Shown here: in pieces, positions 58,616 through 64,000 of the stretch
Layout: every line of letters begins with the position of its first letter
How positions within the stretch are numbered: position 1 is the stretch's first letter
Source: Gemmiger sp. An50
Lineage (GTDB): Bacteria; Bacillota; Clostridia; Oscillospirales; Ruminococcaceae
Reading direction: 5' to 3'
DNA: 64,000 nt
Assembly (NCBI RefSeq): GCF_002161595.1
Contig: NZ_NFID01000012.1
Coordinates: 1-64,000, forward strand
Notes under the pieces: model-generated
The model's input: the letters and a program-made list of their open reading frames with translations, nothing else
The model's database searches: none
Told to the model about the DNA's origin: nothing
Position numbers and translations under genes: made by a program

Positions 58616-59701
58616 TTATGCGTTCTTGCGGAAGGTGTTCACACAGGCGATGACCGCCACCACCGCGATGCCGATGATCACAGCCACCTGACCGGCAGGG
58701 GTGCTGCCGGTGCCGCTGGAGGCCAGACCGAAGTTGTGGGCAAAGGCAGCGCCCGCGACAAGGCCCAGAACGGCCACCGCGCTGTCGGAATTGCCCTCGC
58801 CCGCCAGCACCAGCTGACGCAGGGGGCAGCCGCCCAGCAGCACGCAGCCAAAGCCCGCCAGCAGCATGCCCAAAAAGTTCCAAAGGCCGTCGGTGTGGGC
58901 CACGGGCTGGCCCTCAAAGCCCAGGGTGAAGTAGGCCTGACCGGTGACCGCGCTCAGGATCAGGTTACAGACCAGAGCGCTGGCGAAGATGGCCACAAAG
59001 CCCAGCAGCAGCTTGCTCTCCCGGAAGAGGGCCATGTCACGGATGCCGCCCACCATGCACAGGCGGGTGCGCTGGGCCAGAGCGCCCACCACAAGACCCG
59101 CAATCAGGCTGATCAGGATAGGCGCATGCAGCGCGCCGGGGCCTGCGCCCGCCTCGGAGAAGAAGATGAAGGCGGGAGCCGCCACCAGCAGCACCAGCAT
59201 GACCACCTGCACCGCCGGGAAGGCCGCGCCCTCCAGCACCGGCTGCTTGAAGGTCCGGCCCAGGGAGTAGCCACGGTTCAGGAACACAACGCCCACCAGG
59301 ATGCCCGCCACAAAACCGGCCAGGCCCAGCAGCGCGTTCAGATCGCCGCCCGCCAGACGCAGAATCATGCGGAAGGGGCAGCCCAAAAACATCAGGCAGC
59401 CGATCATCACAAAGAAGCCCAGCACGAAGCGGGTCAGCGGGGCGCTGCCGCCCCGGGCGGAAAATTCCTTCTTGGCCAGCGCCATGGCAAAGCTGCCCAG
59501 CACCAGGCCGATGATCTCGGGCCGGATGTACTGCACCGCGCCCGCCCGATGCAGGCCCAGCGCGCCCGCGGTGTCACGCAGGAAACAGGCAATGCAGAAG
59601 CCCATGTTCACCGGGTTGCCGAAAAATACCAGCGCCGCCGCAATGACGCCGATGATCAGCCCCGCGATCACGATTGTGATCTTTTCCTTTTTCAAGTCCA
59701 T
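58616..59701 (-). CDS. yedE: YedE-family selenium transporter
   Basis: 361 residues, about 10 membrane helices, two repeats of the YeeE/YedE fold. Cys-bearing membrane motifs: NMGFCIACFLRD, LGCPFRM, RLCMVGGIRD and LGGCPLRQLVLAGEG, as in the selenium-associated YedE subfamily; related YeeE imports thiosulfate. Probably brings a selenium compound into the cell. ATG 59701 with GAGGG at about 10 bases. First gene of the operon, with a 217-base leader that contains repeat copy 4. Confidence 0.93.
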   Translation of the reverse strand: MDLKKEKITIVIAGLIIGVIAAALVFFGNPVNMGFCIACFLRDTAGALGLHRAGAVQYIRPEIIGLVLGSFAMALAKKEFSARGGSAPLTRFVLGFFVMIGCLMFLGCPFRMILRLAGGDLNALLGLAGFVAGILVGVVFLNRGYSLGRTFKQPVLEGAAFPAVQVVMLVLLVAAPAFIFFSEAGAGPGALHAPILISLIAGLVVGALAQRTRLCMVGGIRDMALFRESKLLLGFVAIFASALVCNLILSAVTGQAYFTLGFEGQPVAHTDGLWNFLGMLLAGFGCVLLGGCPLRQLVLAGEGNSDSAVAVLGLVAGAAFAHNFGLASSGTGSTPAGQVAVIIGIAVVAVIACVNTFRKNA

Positions 59702-59732
59702 ACCAAACGATCCCTCACTTTTTGTATTTTTG

Positions 59733-59904
59733 GGGCAACACCGCACAATTCACGCCTAACGGCTCAGGCGGCGTATCACGCCCAAAATTTCCGTGATATT
59801 TTCCAAAAATGCGCGCCAATCCACCAAGGATTGGCTGTGCTTTTTGGTTCATCTCATGAAAATTTTCCGGCGCGCTCCACCACCTGGAATTATGCGGTGC
59901 TGCC
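59733..59904 (+). repeat. 172-bp interspersed repeat, copy 4
   Basis: GGCAACACCGCACAATTC at the left and GGAATTATGCGGTGCTGCC at the right. Central hairpin CCAATCC-ACCAA-GGATTGG, first subtype. It lies wholly in the yedE leader, between promoter (59925-59954) and start codon (59701), and would be transcribed. Confidence 0.92.
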
Positions 59905-59924
59905 CTGGGGTTCTCCTGTTTCCA

Positions 59925-59954
59925 ATTATAAAGAGTACTACTTTTATTTTCCAA
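59925..59954 (-). promoter_or_regulatory. Promoter of the yedE-yedF-DUF3343-selD operon
   Basis: Minus strand TTGGAA (59954-59949), 18-base spacer, TATAAT (59930-59925). Confidence 0.6.
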
Positions 59955-59980
59955 TAGAATCTATTAATCTTGTTAATAGA
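59954..59980. promoter_or_regulatory. Probable LysR operator between the divergent selenium operons
   Basis: TCTATTAA (59960-59967), 5 bases, TTAATAGA (59973-59980): 8-bp arms, the T-N11-A layout expected of LysR sites. An overlapping AATAGA-A-TCTATT palindrome lies at 59953-59965. It abuts the -35 of the yedE promoter and is 26 bases from the -35 of the desulfurase promoter. Confidence 0.65.
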
Positions 59981-60005
59981 TTTATCCGCTTTTAAAATAA
60001 ATCAA

Positions 60006-60034
60006 TTGTAGAGCGGCCCCGCCTGTGGTATGCT
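60006..60034 (+). promoter_or_regulatory. Promoter for the cysteine desulfurase and LysR genes
   Basis: TTGTAG (60006-60011), 17-base spacer, TATGCT (60029-60034). Confidence 0.6.
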
Positions 60035-60074
60035 GGAAGCAAACCACAGATGGAATGAAATGGAGGATGCGACC

Positions 60075-61238
60075 ATGCCGCGCATTTATCTGGACAATGC
60101 CGCCACCAGCTTTCCCAAGCCGCCCCAGGTGGCCGGGGCGGTGTTCGAGTTCATGACCCAAGGGGGGTGCAACATCAACCGGGGTGGCTACCAGACCGCC
60201 TACGACACCGAGGAGCAGGTGTTCGACACCCGCCAGCTGCTGTGCGACTTATTCGACGGGCCGGACTGCAAAAACGTGATCTTCACCAAAAACGTGACCG
60301 AAAGCCTGAATCTGCTCATCAAGGGCTTTCTGCACCCGGGGGACCATGTGCTGGTCTCGGCCATAGAGCACAATGCGGTGATGCGCCCGCTGATGCAGAT
60401 GACCGGCCACGGAGTGGAATTTTCCCGCATTCCCTGCCGCGCGGACGGCTCGCTCTGCATCGAGCAGATGGAGGGGATGATCCGCCCCAACACCCGGGCG
60501 GTGATCCTGACCCACGCCAGCAACGTGTGCGGCACCGTGATGCCGATCCGGCAGGTGGGCGAAATCTGCCGCCGCCGGGGCCTGCGCTTTTTTGTGGACG
60601 CTGCCCAGACCGCCGGGGTGCTGCCCATTTCCATGACTGGGGACTTCATCGACGCGGTGGCCTTCACCGGCCACAAGGGGCTGCTGGGGCCCCAGGGCAC
60701 CGGAGGGCTGGTGCTGGCCGAGGGGCTGGAAGCCGAGCTGGACCCGCTGCTCAGCGGCGGCACCGGCAGCCTGAGCCACACCGAGGAAATCCCCGCCTTT
60801 CTGCCGGACCGGTTCGAGCCGGGTACCCTGAATCTGCCGGGCATTCTGGGCCTGCGGCAGGGGCTTTTGTGGCTGGGTGAGCAGCCGGAAGGCGCGATAC
60901 TGGCCCACGAGCTGGCCCTCACCGGCCGATTTCTGGCCGGGCTTGCCCCGCTGGAAGCCCAGGGCCTTGTGCGGCTGGCGGGCAAGCGGAATCTGGAGGG
61001 CCGCACCGGCGTGGTGGCCATCCAGACGCCGGGCCGGGAGATGGCCCAGGTAGCCTACCGGCTGGACAGCGAGTTCGGCATCCAGACCCGGGTGGGGCTG
61101 CACTGCGCCCCCTCGGCCCACAAGAGCCTGGGCACCTGGCCCGAGGGTGCTATCCGCTTCTCCTTCGGGGCCTTCAGCACCGAGGCGGACGTGGACGCAG
61201 CCCTGGCTGCGCTGGAGGTGATTCTGCATGGAGCTTAA
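60075..61238 (+). CDS. Cysteine desulfurase family protein of the selenium cluster (EF2568/TIGR01977 type)
   Basis: 387 residues. PLP enzyme of the aminotransferase class V. IYLDNAATSFPKP opens it, AVILTHASNVCGTVMPI follows, FTGHKGLLGPQGTG carries the PLP Lys201, and VGLHCAPSAHKSLGT carries the catalytic Cys344, where the family pattern GLHCAP is diagnostic of the EF2568-type subgroup found in selenium gene clusters. It would release selenium (or sulfur) from selenocysteine or cysteine for SelD. GGAGG is 8 bases before ATG 60075. Overlaps the lysR gene by 11 bases. Confidence 0.95.
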   Translation: MPRIYLDNAATSFPKPPQVAGAVFEFMTQGGCNINRGGYQTAYDTEEQVFDTRQLLCDLFDGPDCKNVIFTKNVTESLNLLIKGFLHPGDHVLVSAIEHNAVMRPLMQMTGHGVEFSRIPCRADGSLCIEQMEGMIRPNTRAVILTHASNVCGTVMPIRQVGEICRRRGLRFFVDAAQTAGVLPISMTGDFIDAVAFTGHKGLLGPQGTGGLVLAEGLEAELDPLLSGGTGSLSHTEEIPAFLPDRFEPGTLNLPGILGLRQGLLWLGEQPEGAILAHELALTGRFLAGLAPLEAQGLVRLAGKRNLEGRTGVVAIQTPGREMAQVAYRLDSEFGIQTRVGLHCAPSAHKSLGTWPEGAIRFSFGAFSTEADVDAALAALEVILHGA

Positions 61239-62133
61239 GCAGCTGCGCTCCTTTGCGGCGGTGGTGCGCTACGGCAGCTTCACCCGGGCGGCGGAAAACA
61301 CCTATCTTTCCCAGCCCACCATCAGCACCCACATCCGGGCGCTGGAGGAGGAGCTGAACACCCAGCTCCTTTTACGGGACACCAAAAATTTGCAGGTCAC
61401 GCCCCGGGGGCAGGAGCTGTATGAATGCGCCTGCCGGATGCTGGAATTGCAGGACAACCTGTTGCAGCGCTGGCGGCAAAGCGACCAGCACATCATCCAG
61501 CTGGGGGCCTCCACCATTCCCTCGGCCTATATTCTGCCGGAGGTGCTGCCCCGCTACGGCAAGGAGAACCCGGGCAGCTACTTCGTGGTGCATCAAAGCG
61601 ACAGCCGCCAGGTCATCGAGGAGGTGGCGGGCGGTTTGTTCGACGTGGGCATGAGCGGCATGCCCTGTCAGGAGGAATCCATCCGCTGCGAACCTTTCTT
61701 CCGGGACCGGATGGTGCTCATCACTCCGGTGAGCCGCCGGTTTCTGGCGATGCAAAGCCAGGGCGAGCAGGCGCTGGCCGAGCTGCTGCGCGAGCCCATC
61801 ATCCTGCGGGAGCCGGGCAGCGGCAGCCAGAAAAGCGCCGACCGGTTTCTGGCCCAGATGGGCCTGCGGGAAACCGAGCTGCGGGTCACCGCCCGGGTGA
61901 ACGACCAGGAATCCATCAAGAATCTGGTATCCGGCGGACTGGGGGTATCCATCGTGTCGGAAAAGGCGGTGCGGGATTTTGTGGCAGAAAAACGGCTGCT
62001 GGCCTTTCCGCTGCCGCCGGGCAGCGCCGAGCGGGACCTGTACCTGCTGCTGCCTCGCCACGCCAGCGCCGACAGCCTGCGCTTTTGCAGCTTCGTGCGC
62101 CAGTTTTACGGCGCCTCGCAGCCTGCGGAATGA
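61228..62133 (+). CDS. LysR-family regulator, selenium metabolism-associated
   Basis: 301 residues. N-terminal winged helix (1-60: LRSFAAVVRYGSFTRAAENTYLSQPTISTHIRALEEEL region, landmark SQPTISTHI), linker helix, and two-lobe substrate-binding domain (90-295; LGASTIPSAYILPEVLPRY, FDVGMSGMP, REPGSGSQKSADRFL). The start overlaps the desulfurase gene by 11 bases, so it is co-transcribed and translationally coupled. Its place in the cluster suggests that it senses a selenium or sulfur metabolite and acts on the divergent promoter through the palindrome at 59954-59980. Confidence 0.93.
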   Translation: MELKQLRSFAAVVRYGSFTRAAENTYLSQPTISTHIRALEEELNTQLLLRDTKNLQVTPRGQELYECACRMLELQDNLLQRWRQSDQHIIQLGASTIPSAYILPEVLPRYGKENPGSYFVVHQSDSRQVIEEVAGGLFDVGMSGMPCQEESIRCEPFFRDRMVLITPVSRRFLAMQSQGEQALAELLREPIILREPGSGSQKSADRFLAQMGLRETELRVTARVNDQESIKNLVSGGLGVSIVSEKAVRDFVAEKRLLAFPLPPGSAERDLYLLLPRHASADSLRFCSFVRQFYGASQPAE

Positions 62134-62140
62134 CGCAAAG

Positions 62141-62192
62141 AAAAACCGCCCGCCGTGCGCTTTTGTTTCGCACGGCGGGCGGTTTGTTTTTT
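62141..62192. terminator. Bidirectional terminator between lysR and rodA genes
   Basis: ACCGCCCGCCGTGCG / CGCACGGCGGGCGGT, 15-bp stem with TTTTG-type loop, AAAAA on the left and TTTTTTTG on the right. Confidence 0.92.
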
Positions 62193-62204
62193 GATTGGCC
62201 CGGC

Positions 62205-63392
62205 TCAGTCGCTGAACAGGCGTTTTTTGTTGTGCATGTAGACGCTGGTGACCAGGCCCACGCACAGATACATCATCAGCGCGCTGCTGCCGCCTGCCGA
62301 GAAGAAGGGCAGCGTGACGCCGATGACCGGCAGCAGCATAGTGTTCATGCCCAGATTAATGATAATCTGCCAGGCCATGGTGGCGAACACACCCACGCAG
62401 ATGTAGGTGCCGATGTGGTCCTCGCTGCGCAGGCCGGTGGTGAGGGTGCGGATGGCGATGCCGAACAGCAGCGCCAGCACCACCGCACAGCCCACAAAGC
62501 CCACGCACTGGGCCAGATAGCTGAAGATGAAGTCGTCCTGGGCGTTGATCACATAGGAGTGATCGTCGTGGAAAAAGCCGTTGCCGAAGATCTGGCCCGA
62601 GCCGATGGACACCCGGCCGCCCTTCTGCTGCTGCATGATATCCCGGTACTTGGGATCGTCCGGGTAAAACAGGGCCATGATCCGGTCCACCTGGTAGCCC
62701 TTGAGTTTATCCGGGAAGAAGTTCAGCACCGCCGCAAGGCCCGCCGAACCCAGCGCGATGGCGCTGAGGATATATTTCCAGGAAAGCCCCGCCGCAAACA
62801 GCATCATGCAGCCGATGGTGGCGAACACGATACCGGTGCCATCGTCGCCCTGGATGTGGATGATGCCCACCGGCACCAGAATATGCAGCAGCAGCTTGGC
62901 CAGCACCTTGGGCTCGTTGATGTGCTCCCGCACATTGTCCAGATGCATGGCGAAGGTGAGGATGAAACTGATCTTTGCCATCTCGGTGGGCTGCAGGCTC
63001 AGTGGCCCCAGCACAATCCAGCTGTAGTTATCGGTGGTGCCCGGGTTTTTGCCCAGGGTGACCGGCCCGATGGTCAGGTGGGTCAGAGTGAGCAGCACCA
63101 GGCCCCAGGTGATGGACACATGCACCGGCCAGATCCTGGCCAGGCCCCGGTAGTCGATGCAGGAAAGCACCACCGCGCAGCCCAGTCCCAGCAGGCTGGC
63201 CACCGCCTGAATCAGCACGTCCCGATAGTTGCCCAGACCGGTGATCTTGCCGGTGAAGGAATCCACGGCAAAACCGCCGTTGTCCATGCCGATGCTGATG
63301 AGGGTGACCACGCTGAGGGCAGAACAGCACACGCACATCAGCAGATAAAACCAGTCGGTGGCTTTTACATATTGACGAATGAACTTGAACAT
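62205..63392 (-). CDS. rodA: RodA-type peptidoglycan glycosyltransferase (SEDS family)
   Basis: 395 residues, 10 membrane helices. Polymerises lipid II for cell elongation together with a class B PBP. Landmarks: SWIVLGPLSLQPTEMAKISF (SEDS Q-P-S/T-E motif), GDDGTGIVFATIGCMML with the catalytic Asp region, and the C-terminal NLGMNTMLLPVIGVTLPFFSAGGSSALMM (landmark GVTLPFFSAGGSS). A 12-residue stretch KGGRVSIGSGQIFGNGF is the usual extracellular loop. Codon use is like the neighbourhood. Elongation type (RodA/MrdB) is preferred over FtsW or SpoVE because of GMNTMLLPVIGV; not fully certain. Confidence 0.92.
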   Translation of the reverse strand: MFKFIRQYVKATDWFYLLMCVCCSALSVVTLISIGMDNGGFAVDSFTGKITGLGNYRDVLIQAVASLLGLGCAVVLSCIDYRGLARIWPVHVSITWGLVLLTLTHLTIGPVTLGKNPGTTDNYSWIVLGPLSLQPTEMAKISFILTFAMHLDNVREHINEPKVLAKLLLHILVPVGIIHIQGDDGTGIVFATIGCMMLFAAGLSWKYILSAIALGSAGLAAVLNFFPDKLKGYQVDRIMALFYPDDPKYRDIMQQQKGGRVSIGSGQIFGNGFFHDDHSYVINAQDDFIFSYLAQCVGFVGCAVVLALLFGIAIRTLTTGLRSEDHIGTYICVGVFATMAWQIIINLGMNTMLLPVIGVTLPFFSAGGSSALMMYLCVGLVTSVYMHNKKRLFSD

Positions 63393-63528
63393 TCCACGGC
63401 TCCTTTTGTGTTTGCCTTACCGCCCCAAAGCGGGGCGGGCCCTCGGCCCTTGGCGGCCGGGGCAGGGTGTCGCTTTTTATTATAGCCCAGTTGGGGGCGG
63501 CTGACAATCATTTCCCCGCCGCTTTGTG

Positions 63529-63557
63529 TTGAACTTTGGGGGCTGATTGAGTATACT
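63529..63557 (+). promoter_or_regulatory. Probable tsaE promoter
   Basis: TTGAAC (63529-63534), 17-base spacer, TATACT (63552-63557). Transcription would start at about 63564, where the repeat begins. Confidence 0.65.
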
Positions 63558-63565
63558 TATTACAA

Positions 63566-63737
63566 GGCAGCACTGCACAATTCACGCCTGCCGGCTCAGG
63601 CGGTGTGTCACGCCAAAATTTCTCGTGATATTTTCCAAAAATGCTCGCCAATCCACCAAGGATTGGCTGCGCTTTTTGGTTCATATCGCAAAAAATTTTC
63701 CGGCGTGCTCCACCACCTGGAATTATGCGGTGTTGCC
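63566..63737 (+). repeat. 172-bp interspersed repeat, copy 5
   Basis: GGCAGCACTGCACAATTC at the left and GGAATTATGCGGTGTTGCC at the right. Central hairpin CCAATCC-ACCAA-GGATTGG. Flanked by the inverted octamer ATACTTAT / ATAAGTAT (63553-63560 and 63738-63745), which lengthens the foldback. It starts at the predicted transcription start and fills most of the tsaE leader. Confidence 0.92.
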
Positions 63738-63860
63738 ATAAGTATGCGTGTTCTTCGTGTTTCTTTTATGAAAACGAGGCTGCATCCCGTTTTATTTCAC
63801 GGCCGCGGCGTTCTTTTTTCGCTGCGGCCGGTATCCCATCGTTTAAGGAGCATTTGTTTC

Positions 63861-64000
63861 ATGGCCATTTTCAACACCGCCAGCCGCGCCGAGACCGTGG
63901 CTCTGGGCGAGCGGCTGGCCGGCCGCCTTGCCCCCGGCAGCCTGGTGTGCTTCACCGGCGGGCTGGGCGCGGGCAAGACCGCCTTCACCGAGGGGCTTGC
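63861..64000 (+). CDS. tsaE: TsaE, tRNA threonylcarbamoyladenosine ATPase (N-terminus, cut by window edge)
   Basis: 46 codons visible. AAGGAG lies 10 bases before ATG 63861. TASRAETVALGERLAGRLAPG and FTGGLGAGKTAFTEGL show the TsaE pattern, with Walker A GGLGAGKT at residues 34-41. TsaE helps TsaB/TsaD make t6A at position 37 of ANN-decoding tRNAs. In Firmicutes tsaE is usually followed by tsaB, beyond the window. Confidence 0.88.
   Translation, partial: MAIFNTASRAETVALGERLAGRLAPGSLVCFTGGLGAGKTAFTEGL

Larger units (their letters stand above)
63393..63860. other. Intergenic between rodA and tsaE
   Basis: Holds the rodA leader (a minus TATAAT at 63484-63479), the tsaE promoter at 63529-63557, repeat copy 5, and about 120 bases of leader with a hairpin-capable GCCGCGGCG / CGCTGCGGCC stretch. 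No gene seen. Confidence 0.5.

Noticed and set aside
12874-63737. Repeats considered as a CRISPR array
   Set aside because: Copies are 172 bp, tens of kilobases apart, have no regular spacers and no cas genes are present.

Overview
The window reads as chromosome of a GC-rich Firmicute of the class Clostridia, most likely in the Oscillospiraceae/Ruminococcaceae group (Faecalibacterium, Gemmiger, Subdoligranulum and relatives). The support is a T-box in front of thrS, strong AGGAGG ribosome sites, TTGACA/TATAAT promoters, RNase Y, a SpoIID-domain protein, an MsmK-type sugar ATPase, and YerB-like (DUF3048) lipoproteins. The genus is my inference. Almost every gene is a single unit or a pair of genes, usually closed by a strong hairpin terminator that two convergent genes often share. 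I see no rRNA, phage, insertion-sequence transposase or CRISPR array. There is one tRNA (Lys-TTT).

Region by region: 1-4.3 kb carries two DUF3048 lipoproteins, tRNA-Lys and two small exported proteins. 4.4-8.6 kb carries thrS (T-box) and rny (TTG start) fired from back-to-back promoters. 8.7-12.6 kb carries an MFS permease and two COG0523 GTPases, one with a very long His/Asp/Glu/Cys insert and one fused to a YcgQ-like domain. 13-22.5 kb carries peptidases, an amidase-domain protein, glycosyltransferases and a MepA-like MATE pump behind a candidate guanidine-IV riboswitch. 22.6-35.8 kb carries azlCD, gap, a lone ATPase-fold protein, asparaginase, a two-domain PPK2, an AT-rich EcsC/SHOCT gene, a siroheme reductase, citrate synthase and a SpoIID protein. 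36-50.6 kb carries two more MATE pumps, a MerR-controlled BaiH-like flavoenzyme with a dehydrogenase, msmK, two AraC regulators, nagB, a beta-hydroxyacid dehydrogenase and xdhC. 50.9-57 kb carries a TIGR00300-type ornithine cyclodeaminase, an L,D-transpeptidase pair, and a ROK-like kinase. 57-62 kb is a selenium gene cluster (yedE-yedF-DUF3343-selD, divergent from a cysteine desulfurase and a LysR regulator). rodA and the start of tsaE close the window.

The most unusual signal is not a gene. It is a family of about 172-bp interspersed repeats with terminal inverted repeats: five full copies (12874, 19331, 54944, 59733, 63566) and two clear fragments (16596, 50655). Each full copy can fold into one long hairpin with a central stem that changes sequence between copies yet stays paired around a conserved ACCAA/TCCAA pentaloop. 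The same stem-pentaloop occurs inside an unrelated 314-bp inverted-repeat element at 25629. At least three full copies lie inside a 5' leader, between a good promoter and the start codon (MATE pump, yedE, tsaE).

Metabolically the window suggests a saccharolytic gut anaerobe: MsmK and NagB for sugars, GAPDH, citrate synthase, asparaginase, branched-chain amino acid export, polyphosphate-linked nucleotide metabolism and selenophosphate production. Selenium is probably supplied to a labile-selenium enzyme rather than to selenoproteins, but selA/selB/selC could lie outside the window.
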